DNA of 64,000 bases, from contig NC_050100.1 in NCBI RefSeq assembly GCF_902167145.1, positions 216,684,081-216,748,080 of the forward strand, given 5' to 3'. This document shows, piece by piece, positions 11,118-22,800 of this stretch. The stretch's first letter is position 1. Each line of letters starts with the position of its first letter. The stretch comes from Zea mays. Lineage: Eukaryota > Streptophyta > Magnoliopsida > Poales > Poaceae. Below the pieces are notes generated by a model. That model made no database searches. It was not told the origin of the DNA and saw only the letters and a program-made list of their open reading frames with translations. The position numbers were made by a program, and so were the translations under genes.

Positions 11118-13777
11118 ATCTGGAAGGATTTTTTTTAGACTGTCACCGGGGGGAGAGGATCCCCACCTGATTTTCATTCAGGTCTTTTTGCCCAAAGCGG
11201 CTAGAGTTTACAGCAAGCTAGCAGCATTGTAGCTAGCATAGTTACAGGGGGGCGAAGCAATGATGAGATTACATAATAGGATTAGAAAACACCAACAACC
11301 AAGCACCTAATACTTGTGCCTCTTTCCTGTTGTGCCTGTACGCCCAAGCTTTTGCTTCAGAAGCGCATGAATGTAAAGTGGCCGCAAGAGTGGCATGATC
11401 CTGACGGAAGACGACACCATTTCTGCGTTTCCACAATTGCCAGCAGCAGAGGAGGACAAAGGAGTTGAATTCTGCACCCGGAAGGCGATCAGGGCGACTG
11501 ATGTTTGGCAGGTCCTGGGTGCCCAGATCATCAGCGACAGAGAATCCGATGGAGCTCCAAAATTGGCGTGCAAACGGGCAGTGGAAGATGATGTGCGAAG
11601 GAGTTTCACTGTCTTGGTTACATATTTCACAACAGTCATCATACACAATCCCTTTTTTCTTCAGGTTCCATTTGCAGTGAATTTTTCCTTGCATAAGCAG
11701 CCAACAGAAGAATTGTGCCCGCGGGGGGGCTTTGTTACCCCAGATGAAAGTGGTGCTAACATCACCATGCCCCAAGGACCCTTTAAGCAGGTTGTAGAGA
11801 GTAGAGGTCTGGAAATTACCAGTGTGATCCGCAAGGAAGCAATGTCTGGTATCTAGTCGATCGGCGAGGCTTGTGTTGTTTACTATTGTTAGCACAGCTT
11901 CGAGTTCCTCCCGGGCTTGTGGCGTGAGGCGCGGGACTAGGTGCAAACCCTGCAGCACCACCTCTCTCACGCAAACTTTTTGCCTGATGCAGTGTGAGTA
12001 CAGGGCTGGGAAGGCTGTAGACAGGTCGTCAGGCCCAGACCAAGCGTCATGCCAAAAATCAGTGCTGCAGCCATCCCCAACCTGAGACGAACTGATCGCT
12101 TGATAGATGGGCAGCAACGCTCTCAGAGTATCCCAATGGCACCCCTGATCTCGCCCTCCATTGTTGCTAGTTTAACATTCGAGCGCACCCAGGCTGCCCA
12201 AGACGACAAGGCTGAAGAGTGCAATCTGTGAATGAGCTTGACCAACAGACATGTGTTCTGGATGTGTAGGTCCTTGATGCCCAAACCCCCTGCCTGTTTC
12301 GGTTTACAAACATTTTCCCAAGCAACCAAGCAGCTCGATCCAGAGCACCGATCTTCGCCAGTCCAGAGAAAGGATCTTCTTCGGCTGTCCACCCTGGAGA
12401 GAATCCCAGGTGGCAAAGGCACAGCGCACATGGCATAGACGAGCTGAGAGTCAAGCACCGAGTTCACTAGGACTGCCCTGCCAGCGGGATTTAACAAGGC
12501 TGCTTGCTAGCCCGCCGAATATTTGTCAGTCTTGGCGATTTGGGGAGAGAAGGCCGTGAGTCTGAGCTTTGTGCTGGACAGAGGCAACCCGAGGTACGTC
12601 TGCGGGAAACCTTCCTGCTTGCATCCCAAAACTTGGAGCATTGGGGCCAGATCCTGAGGGTTAACATGCATGGGCACCGCAGTGCTTTTGGAGTAGTTGA
12701 TCTGCAGGCCTGACGCTGCGGAGAAGGAGTCCAAAAGGTGCTTCAGAGCCATGATGTCCCTTATATTAGCACGGGCAAGGATGAGGGTGTCGTCAGCGTA
12801 TTGCAAGATTGGGCAAGCTGAGTCCTCAAGAATGGGGTGCCTAACCATGCCGCTATTTTTTATTAGCACCTGCAGAACATCGGCGACAAGCAGGAAGAGA
12901 TACGGGGAGAGGGGGTCCCCTTGCCTCAACCCGCGCCTGCAGGTAAACCAAGGCCCCGGGCATCCATTCACCAACACAGCGTTCCTTGATGTGCTCTGAA
13001 TTTTCTTCATCCAAGACAGCCAAACGTCACAAAAACCCCTTGCAGACAGAATGGTGGCTAGGCCGTCCCAACTGACAGTGTCAAAAGCCTTTGCGAAGTC
13101 CAACTTTAGCACCAATGTGGGAGTCTTCCTCTTATGACAGCATTGGACAAGCTCCATAGCATACACAAAATTCTCTGTGATGGAGCGGCCTCGAATAAAC
13201 CCTGTCTGATCCAAATCAATGAGGGATGCAATCTCCCGCTGCAGCCTGGTGGTGAGTATTTTTGTGATAATCTTGAGACTGCAATTCTGTAGGCTGATCG
13301 GTCGGAAGGAGTCCACTGACACACACCCCGGTTTTTTTGGCAACAGCACCATGTACGCCCTGTTGATACGCTCAAGGTCGACCTCATTTCTGTGGAAAGC
13401 GCCCAAGAGATCCATCACTTGCACTGCAACAGTCGACCAAGCTGCCTTGTAGAAGCTAGGCCCGAAGCCGTCAGGGCCCGGGGCACTGCACCTATTCATC
13501 GATCGAACAGCAGCAGCAGCTTCTGCCTCAGAGAAGGGGGCAGTGAGGGCGCCGCTAGCACGAGGCCTCCCGCTGTAGAGGGCTTGCACATCGAAGGACC
13601 AGGAGGTGGCAATACTAGCGCCCATGATACCTGCGAAGTAGGAAGTGATCGCCGCTGTTTTATCCTCATGACTCCATAGTTCCTGGCCGTCCACCTCAAC
13701 CACTCTGATGTGGTTTCTTATTTGTCTGTGAGTAGCATGAGCATGGTGAAAGGCGGTATTAGCATCTGGAAGGATTT
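11118..13777 (-). mobile_element. 5'-truncated L1-type LINE with 14-bp target duplication
   Basis: Minus-strand non-LTR retrotransposon. Body about 11132-13763, flanked by perfect copies of ATCTGGAAGGATTT at 11118-11131 and 13764-13777. On the + strand the element begins with a short T run, i.e. the poly(A) tail in its own orientation, next to the left duplication. ORF1, the endonuclease domain and the 5' half of ORF2 are absent. This is the classic outcome of target-primed reverse transcription with 5' truncation. Confidence 0.93.
11269..13763 (-). pseudogene. LINE ORF2 fragment: reverse transcriptase and zf-RVT domain, broken
   Basis: Open from the truncation point at about 13763. The reverse transcriptase domain has FRPISLQNCSLKIITKIL, LDFAKAFDTVSWD, GLRQGDPLSPYLFLL and the catalytic QYADDTLI. 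The frame meets a TAG at about 12507-12509, continues in the same frame to about 12123, then shifts; the next segment (12117-11269) carries the C-terminal zf-RVT domain with PPRAQFFCWLL, CCEICN and HIIFHCPFARQFW. One nonsense codon and one frameshift therefore separate three blocks of a once continuous protein. It could not mobilise itself. Confidence 0.9.
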
Positions 13778-15636
13778 ACTAGCAATTAATGCTAAGTGCT
13801 TCAATTTTTTTGGCAAGCTTGCACACAACAAACACATACAAATATATGGAACACATTTGTTGCAAGGAGTATATACCCGATAGACACATGTGAAGATACA
13901 GAAAACTGCACTCCAGCGGCATATACAAATTGCTGAAGGCCCGCGGTCAACGGGTCAAGATCTCTTTTTTATAACTCTTAACGTAAGAACTTAAAATTTG
14001 ATATATTGATAGAATAAACAATAAAGTATATCTATAATTATTTTTATAAAATTTTATGACTTTTGATGATTCAAATATATGCTAAGCTTAATTGTACACA
14101 CTATTTGTCAACACTTTTAATTGCTTTAGTTGGTGAGCCTCTAGTGTTGTTTGTTTTAGTAGTAGTAGCTTGCTTAGTGTTGTACTCTAGTATAGAAACC
14201 AAAACAACTAGAATTAATGCTTGTTCTAGTGGCGGTACATTGTTTAGTGTTGTACTCTAGTATGAAAAAAGCTACTAGAATTATGTATGAGCTTGCATAG
14301 ATGAAAAAGTATCTGTATAAATTAGTTTTTTTTTAAATATTTTATAGACTATTATCACTCCTTTAACCATCTAGATTTTGTATAGACTACTGTAAAATAG
14401 AAGATATTTTTTCTAAATAGATTCAGTTTAGAACTGTCATATGTTTAATAGGGTAATTCTTTCAAAGGACGGTGATTAGAGATGGCAACGGGACCCGATC
14501 CCTGATTTTCCGCAAGGAATTCCTCCATTAGAGATGGGTATGGAGAAGTTTCTTCCACCACGGAGATGTAAATGGAGAAAAATCTATATAATCATATATA
14601 TAGCAAGTGCAGAAACTAGGGTTCAGTTATCTCCTCAAATAAATATTCTCGATATCTATATAATCATAAACTACGATATATATGTATATATATACAAAGA
14701 GAGATGCACAATGTCAGGCACAACAGACCCAGATGGAACAGCGAACCGAGACAAACACAAGGACATGGAGGATTCTTGGTCCCCAGTTTTCCTCAACTAA
14801 TGTCTTGTGCGACTTGTCTGCTTCGTTCACTGTGCAATTGCATCACTTGCCATTGGCAACAAGTTAAGCAATAGGATAAAGCTTCTCCTGCCATTTGACA
14901 ACTTTTCCCCGGTCCTCTCAGTAGTAGAGGCTGCATTCCTTTCCTTGTTGAAGGTTGGAGCTACTGCCCCATGCATATATGCATGAAACTGTTAAGATGT
15001 AAACAATTGTAGAAAATGATGTGCACCTTGTCCACGCACAGGTACTCTCTGACGTTGCCGATCGTCGGCGATTGGGAGTCTGCTCGTCTAAGTCCAACTG
15101 AAAGATGTTTCCTTGCGGACATGGGTTTCTAACTGTGCCATATGATATTATTTCGGTAAACCATCTGCCCTGGCCACGGTCGATCTGTTGATGCAATCAG
15201 CAGGTTGATCAAGTGCAGGAACAGATCAACTGTTGTTTAATTCTGCCCGCTCATGGTATCGAACTCTTTTATTTACAGCATGAGCTTAATTTGGACCTCG
15301 TTTAATTAGGCATTTACGGTTTCAAAGATACGCTGTGGCGTTAATTAACCTAAGGATCATTATTAGGTTGCAAATGGTCATAAGATTAAGGCCCTGCTCA
15401 TAAAAATACTTCAGGTTATGATGCTGCTCTTTGTTAGTAAAGTCTAAATTGCAAAAGAAAGTAAGGCCAAATCGCACTCATCCATCAGGGATCAACAACG
15501 ATCCCACTAATTAAACTACTGTATGTCCAACAACTGTCTAATGCTATAATATGCGCCATGGCTTTTATGGCCACGCAAATCCAATGCTAATTTCATCCGA
15601 TCTGCACTGCTTCAACGTCGACAATAATAGGCCAAG
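13778..15636. other. intergenic with hAT-related debris
   Basis: AT-rich. About 14478-14560 starts TAGAGATGGCAACGGGACCC, similar to the terminal repeat of the hAT element at 16758-17293, and is probably a remnant of the same family. A short duplication, TTTAGTGTTGTACTCTAGTAT and a close variant, lies at about 14170-14262. No gene recognised. Confidence 0.4.
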
Positions 15637-15639
15637 TTA

Positions 15640-15759
15640 GGACTGATTTGGTGATTGGGGATTCCGAGGGGATCCATGGGGGAGGGATCCCCTTGCAATT
15701 CAATTTTGAATAGCAAGAGGATTTCTTCCCCTGGGGATCCCCGAGCACCAAATTAGCTC
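15640..15759. mobile_element. Tourist-like MITE
   Basis: 120-bp element with terminal inverted repeats: left GGACTGATTTGGTGATTGGG, inverted right GAGCTAATTTGGTGCTCGGG. It is flanked by TTA at 15637-15639 and 15760-15762. No coding capacity. Confidence 0.7.
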
Positions 15760-16193
15760 TTAAGGGGGAGCTTTCCTGCATGATTAGTTCAACTCCAGCT
15801 TCCTTAGTGGTTGTGACTTGAGCCTTCACTGTCGAAATCACTGGTTGAGTCGTGAGCACGAGTCCATCGCATTACTGACGACGAGATCTTTTTATAAGTG
15901 CTTCCGTAACCTACGTGTACTAAAGGGTCCGTACTAGAGACAACTGGAAAAGGACGTAGCTCCGTGTAAAAAGAAGTGAAAAAGACACATCTCCCGTCTG
16001 CGGCGAGCAAGGCATGCGTATTTGTTTTTTTGAAACTACTCTGTATATATATATTTTTTTGGGAGAGACTTGTGGTCGATAAATTGCAGGATGACTGAAT
16101 GTCTCCTATGCAGTTAGCAAAAGCTGAAAGGACTTTATAGCCATTTCAGTTAGGCTTGTTAATGGGTTGGGACGTTGGGTTAAAATAGATTTA

Positions 16194-16292
16194 GGACTAG
16201 TTTGGAAACTCAAATCCCCTTGAGAATTGGAGGAGACGAAGAAAATTCTATCTCCATCAAACTCGAAGGGAATTTGAATTTTCAAACTAGCC
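16194..16292. mobile_element. small MITE with TTTA flanks
   Basis: 99-bp element: left end GGACTAGTTTGGAAACTCAA, inverted right end GGCTAGTTTGAAAATTCAAA. Flanked on both sides by TTTA (or TTA), consistent with a Tourist/PIF-type MITE. Confidence 0.6.
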
Positions 16293-16757
16293 TTTAATGG
16301 GTTGTGTTATCGGGCGGTACACTTTGGAAGGAGAAAATGTGTTGATTTATGGGTGGCGTGGGTTTGATTGGGTTTAATAGAAAATTGAGTTGGATGGGGT
16401 CGAAATGTGGCTGTTTCTTATTTGTTTGAATGCGCTGAACCATGTGTTGATGTTGGATTTTTAATATACTATAGTTTAATTTGCACGTGAGATTTAAAAT
16501 CCCGAAGTTCCATGCAAACCTCTATGTACATTTTATTCGAGCTCATGGGTTATCATACCAAACCCACAACTTTAAATTAGTTTTTGAGTAGAATGAGTTG
16601 GGTTAATTAAAAATATAAGATGATAGACTGAAGAAGGGAGCTAATCTGTTATCAGTTGGATTGGATATGAGGTGGATTTGAACCCACTATCAGGCCTTAT
16701 TTCAGTTTAGTGAGAACTCATGTACCGCCATTCTCAGACCGAGACACCACATCTCGG

Positions 16758-17293
16758 TAGAGATGGCAATGGGTACCCGCTACCCGAAATCCGGTGAGTT
16801 TTTGCTCTATTAGAGTATGGGTTTGAGTCAATTTCTCTACTCATGGGTTTGTTAATGGGTTCAAATGGAAACCCAAAGGGTACGTGGGCATGGGTTTGTT
16901 CTTCCACTACCCATACCCGCAAACCCATGTGTTTTTAAAACCCGTCTTAAAATCAACATTCCTTATAAATATGTCTCATAATATTATTAATTGAATATGT
17001 TCTAATTGAAATAAACTTCATGTAGCAAATTTTAGGCTAAAATTAGTTATCACTTGTTCCTTTTATACTAGCTTATTAATGTATTGATTGTCATTTACTT
17101 GATGAATTATTTTTTATGTTAATGTTAGTGGGTATGGGAAATCCGTTGGGTACCCGAAATCCGTATGGGTATGGTTTTGGACAAAATTTTATACCCTTCA
17201 TGGGTATGAGTTTTTTAGCGGGCGTATTTTTCCTTCGCGGATATGAGTTTGGGCAAGTAATACCCAGCAGATTTTTACCCATTGCCATCTCTG
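16758..17293. mobile_element. non-autonomous hAT element with 8-bp duplication
   Basis: 536-bp element with terminal repeats TAGAGATGGCAATGGGTA (left) and CAGAGATGGCAATGGGTA (inverted right). It is flanked by perfect 8-bp copies of CATCTCGG at 16750-16757 and 17294-17301, the hallmark of hAT insertion. The interior is rich in GGGTA/TACCC motifs and encodes no transposase; open frames across it are repeats read through. Confidence 0.9.
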
Positions 17294-17301
17294 CATCTCG
17301 G

Positions 17302-18637
17302 TAGTCGGTACGTCGCAGGTACACGGATTTGAGTTCTGTGTTCATTTGTCTGCAAAAATCGCGCATGCAAGCATCATATCGCATTTATATTTTTGAACTC
17401 TACTTTATCTACCGTGCTCAAACAGTATTTCATACACCTGTCTACAAAAGCAGACTTAACACGTTGGTGTCGTAGTATAGGTTTAGGCCCATAACGCTCA
17501 GAGACGACGTGTGCCCCTTTGGCGATGGACAGACAGGTCGCTCGATCGGCACCTGTGTTTTCCCACCTGTTCACGCCCAACTTCGCCGGAAAGCGATCCC
17601 GCCGCTACTGGGCTGGTTCCGCTCGCTGTCGACGCTGCCAGGCGCCCAGGCCACACCGCTGCTGTGCCTGTGCGTGTGTGCTGTCCGTTTAAACGGATTT
17701 ACGTCGCTGTTCTCGCTGCACCTGCTGCCCACTTGCTGCAGGCGACGATGGGATGGGATCGAACCTAACCTCCGTCAAGGCTGCCGCTTTCCGATCCTCG
17801 GTAATTTGCTGCAGTTTAACCCTTGCAGTACGTGCGTTCGCTGCACGTCCATGCATGCCGTCCCGTCTTTGTGCTGCTTGCCGGAACCAGATGTTTGTAC
17901 TGAACAAAATGGAGCAAGCAGGACGACTGCAGGGTACGTAACGCTCGTCGTTTGTAGAAACGAGTTCGCTGTACCTGGAAATGAGAACAGAAAACGTGTG
18001 TCGCAAACCTGGTCATGATTTCACGGAAGACTAGCGCCAAAGCCCGACAATTTGAAAAGGCGACAGGCTGACTCGCGAGGGCGCCTTTAATTAACAATGT
18101 CAAGGATGGTTAATCCGTCAGAGTATCAGTGCTGACATTATTAGGAATCTGACTTGCAATCATGAGGTGTGTCAGCTGACAAGCGTAATAAGCCTTGTCT
18201 ATCACTGCCACGAGCCCGCCGGCACCCTGTGCTTGCAAATCGTCGAATACTTGAATGCCAACTTGCTTTAGCTTTTTTTTTAAAAAAAAATGGGTTATGT
18301 AAATGACGACAATGGGACACGATAACGAGTTGGTGGAAGGCGGGATTTCTTTTCCAAGTGGAATTGCAGAAGAGATGGCTGTTCTAAAGGAGATGCAATG
18401 CAACGTGCCAGCTTCTTGGACGCGTGATGCAGTAGATGCTCATAGAGTCATAGGCGTTTGTTACTCTGTGCCTAATACGATCGAGGAGTTAATCGGATAC
18501 ATGATTCAGTCATAAGATCAATTAATATATGTATGCTATGGTAATAAGGGGTTATTCCTCGCTCGTCCAACGGATCAACATGCAACCTACATAGATCAAA
18601 GACTAAGCTAAGCTATCAACGATTCTTCCAGCCATCT
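17302..18637. other. intergenic, unclassified
   Basis: A GC-richer stretch (17500-18060) followed by AT-rich DNA. A 169-codon open frame on + (17509-18018) shows no recognisable domain and overlaps equally long frames on the other strand. The segment 18120-18260 read on the minus strand gives a short unrecognised peptide (FDDLQAQGAGGLVAVIDKAY) that may be gene debris. Confidence 0.4.
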
Positions 18638-19270
18638 ATGTACTTTTACATGATAATCAGAGCCATAACGAGTTCATCACCATCTGCCTCCGTGAATCCT
18701 GTCCGTAGTCTATCAATCATCAAGAAGCTAACAAAGCCCAACTATACGCTTTGGCATGCGCAGGTTAGGACCCGCGCTATTCACAGAACAAAGCTGCTCA
18801 GCTTTCTTTACATGTGTCACCAAGGCGCCACTAACCAAAATCACCCAGAAAGGGCGCTGATAGAAAAGGGTTCAATGTAGATAATCTGGACTTTCTGTAG
18901 TATGAAGATTGCAAAGGCAGAGATCAACGAGTGGCGAGCCATATCTCCGTTCGTCGCTATCAAAAGACATGTTGATTCAAGTTTACTCCTTCAAAACCGC
19001 AGCCGAAGCCTGGACAAAGATCCAAGGCGCATTTGCCTCGAAAACAAGAGGAAGAAACTTCAATGTACGGTTGGCTCTAACAAATACTAAAAAATAGAAT
19101 CTATTTGTTCGGCCTCTAAAAAAACTGAAAATTCGGTAGAGTACATTTTCACATGCCACGGTGACAATTATCTCCGACTAGTTTCTGTTATTTGCGCTGT
19201 GAAGGAGCTGGTCACAGTCAGCGAGCTGTTCGATCAGCTTCTGAATTTTAAGATCCATGTCGGCCTCTTC
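18638..19270 (+). pseudogene. Ty1/copia gag fragment
   Basis: Degenerate plus-strand copia gag in pieces. About 18700-18790 gives IIKKLTKPNYTLWHAQVRT, the conserved N-terminal LTRNNYxxWxxQV-type block. About 18950-19090 gives LSKDMLIQVYSFKTAAEAW and ASKTRGRNFNVRLALTNTKK. About 19140-19260 gives VEYIFTCHGDNYLRLVS and ELVTVSELFDQLLNFKI, the C-terminal gag block. Several frame changes and stops separate them, and no LTRs or pol are attached. An old fragment about 0.6-1.2 kb upstream of OM64. Confidence 0.7.
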
Positions 19271-19894
19271 TGCGACTGCACCTCTATTTGCGTTGCGTCC
19301 TTTGGTGTAGCCACATCCACGATTGATTTTATCCAAACCTGCTGGTGGGGGGAATTCGATCGGCTTGTTGTGTATGACCTTGCGGCACATGCGCTACCTT
19401 CACAACGTAGTTTGAAGAACATTGCGAAAAGGTATCTTTTTTCACATCAACTTTCCTTCACATCTGCAGGACCACAAGAAGAGATATTTCAGCCAAGCGT
19501 GTGTGGTAATGTACATGAGTACTAGTTTGTTTTGCCAACGTCGGTCGGGGTGTAGCGAAATCGCCCCCATCACTCGTTCCTATATTGCTGGGCCAGGAAA
19601 TCCAACTCGGCCCAAGAAAAGTCCACCGGAACAAACCGCTCGTTTGACCGTCTCCCTCGACTTGTGAAACAAGTCAAAATACTGCCTCCGTCGCCCAGAA
19701 AAACATTCCTCCAAGTCACTGACACTGGGCCCCCACAGAAAAGAAGCACCTCCCGCAAGAAACGCGCAAAAATCCAGAGAACCAAAAGTTGAAGCGGAAC
19801 TGCAGTTCTGTCTGAGTCCTGATCCTGACTCCCGAGGCTCTCCTCCAAAACCCCCTCCTTAAACCCTAGCTTCCGTACGCCTCCGCGCTCCCCC

Positions 19895-22800
19895 ATGGCC
19901 TCCTCGTCGCAATCGGGCGGCGCCGGAGGCGGCGGGACGGTTGCTTCCAATCCCCGCGTCTGGATTGTCGCGAGCATCGCCGTCGCGGGCGTCCTCGTCC
20001 TCGCGGAGGTCGCGCGCCGCCGCCGCCGGTGGCTGCGGGGCATGTCCGGCACGGCACCCGACGCTGGATCCTTCTGCGACCGCTTTGAGCTTCACCCTCC
20101 GGCGCAGCCGCCTCCTCCCGCGGCTCGCCACATTCTCTCGGGTCTGACCTTCGCCGCTAGTGACAAGTGAGTCCTGGAAGCTTCCTGCTCTTGTCTGTCT
20201 GTCTGTCCTGTGCGATATTGAGTTGCCATCCATGTATTTGTCGCGTTTCAGCTTCGAGATCGAGGGCTACGTAGCCGGGTTTGGGAACCCAGACTGGAAG
20301 AAAACTCATGAGACGGCGAGGCACACTGCTGTGGCTGTCACAATGCTGCGGAAACAGGGGGCCACCTGCGTTGGAAGGACAATCATGGATGAACTAGGCT
20401 TTGGGTTTGTTTCTTTTGTTGTTTCAAATTGATTCTTTTGAAAATTGACATGGTACTTATGTGAATTATTGGCATCATCAATAGTCACTTGATTTTATAC
20501 AGCTCCAGGATGTTAGCTTAATGATGCATATAAGTAGGCATAATAGGAAAGGTCAAAATGGTCACTGTAAACACGAAATATATCTCTGCAATCCAGTTTT
20601 TTCATGCAATCATATGATCTACATTGCTTGGACATGGAAAATATTACAACAATACGATTTTCACATTGAAATGGCGTGTCCAAAAAGTGCCTTCTGGAGT
20701 AATTGTGTTTTCCTTCTAAGTTCTACATATTCTAATATGACCAGACCTTAAATCTTAACAAAACGTGGTTATTTGCGCAAGCATCAATAATAAAATAATA
20801 TTTTTGTTGGCAAAACCCCCCCTTTACTATTTACATGCTTATCATAAATTCATTTACCATGTTTTCAGTGTCACTGGAGAAAATTTGCACCATGGAACAC
20901 CAGCCAACCCTGTTTCTTCTTCACTCGTCCCTGGTGGATCATGCAGTGGCTCTGCTGTGGCAGTTGCTGCACAACTTATTGACTTTGCAATTGGTATTTC
21001 AGAAAGATTTCTACCATCTACTGATTATAAACCCCCGCTTGTCCATGTAAATGGAACATTTTTTATTATGTTTCTGCTGCATCATGAAGATGATGCTGTC
21101 TGCGTGTAATAGTGTCTTGTTTTACTTTACCTTTCCTAATATTACTATACAGGTGTTTCTTCTACACAGTTAGGTTTAGTATTTCACTTTTGCAATTTTA
21201 TTTCTGAATGTTCATACAATATGTTTCTTTTTGGGAATGAAGTGAAATGAAATGTTTAGTCTCGCGCTAGGATTTGTAGATGACTAACAGTTATCTGTTT
21301 GTGGGACATTATATAGCCATTTAAAGGCAGTGGCTAAAATTACAATATTAATTAATTTTTAACGTTGCTAGTTTTGTCAGGTTTGAATGAATGTCACAGT
21401 GACACAACATTTTGTCGGTACAGTATATGATCCTGAATAGTTGGTTATGCCCTTGAGTTTGTTGTCAATGAGTCTTCTCTGAAAGTTTCCCTTCTTTCTA
21501 ATGGTAAATCATCAAGACCATATGTTGGAGAAGTCATTCCACCATGTCTACTACTGTAATACATTTTCACTTCTCTTTTACGATGCACTACATTGTAATA
21601 CAAAGTTCAACCCATACTCATAGACAAATCCTTGATCCGAGCTGAGCTCAGTTCTTATCTCTTGCTCTTCCGCTTCCCCATGTTCTGTTTCCTATTCCTG
21701 ACCTGTTAACCTCTGAAATTCTTGTAGGCACTGATACAATTGGTGATGTAAGAATCCCAGCTTCTTTCTGTGGTTTACTTTGTTTTAGGCCTTCCTATGG
21801 TGTTATATCTACTCTTGGGACCATAGCAAATTCACAAAGTCTCGACACAATCGGTATTTCTTGCCTTTCTCAATATTTTTCTGTTCTTGTATTTATTAAT
21901 TAGTTTGGCAAGAATTTTCATGTCTTCTATGACACAAGCTGAATACCTTTTTCTGTGAGCATGTAGTTGTACCATGTGTACAAGGATTGTAAATGATATA
22001 TTCAATTGCGACTTATAATTGAATTATTACTAAAATGTACTTTTAATTTGAGTATGAAAAAAAGTAAGAACACATAACTCATCACGATATATATCTCTAC
22101 TATATTTAAGTGGGAATCTCCCTTCGTGCGTCCTCCCATCGCTCGTTCGCGCTCGACCTTGGACCCTTGGTCCCCATGACGCAGCAGCATTGCTGCGAAT
22201 AATAAAAAACGCGCAAGCAGCCAGGAACCGAACCCTGGCGCTCGACCTACGCAGCACGATACTTGCACACCTTCTAGCCAGTAGACCGTAGCACTATTAA
22301 ATGGGCCAGGCCTCGACACGGTCCCTGATCTCGCCGGCGTGGAAAAAAAGCGAGAGAGAAAACTTATCTTGTCTCACCCCATACCACATAACTCGTCGTC
22401 GTCGTCTCCGCCTCTCCTCGCCACATCGCCACCCGATGTCTCTAGGGTGAAATCCTAGGTGTACCATGAGGCGTGGCCGAATCCGTGCGACCCTAAAGGT
22501 GTGTCGCCGCGCGTGTTGCCATGCCGATGGGGACGATACCGCCGCACGTCTATCTCGGCATTGATTTGGCTCGATCTAGAATCTATGATTTTGGATCGTG
22601 TTTGAATAAATATTTTATGTAAGCAAGATCTACCTATATGATATATAGAAACCGTAACAAAGTATGGGCAACTGACTAATGTTATAAAATATCCGATGAA
22701 CAAAGTTTTCTGGAGCTTCAGTAACTAATGGTGAATATTATCAAACCAAGTAATTAATATGTTGAGAGGCGAATTAAGACATTTGATTCAGCCCTGTCTT

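Noticed and set aside
17091..17384. 97-codon minus-strand frame
   Set aside because: Crosses the right end of the hAT element and its duplication, so it is a chance frame over terminal repeats.
17509..18018. 169-codon plus-strand frame
   Set aside because: Overlapping open frames on both strands and no domain; likely GC-rich chance.
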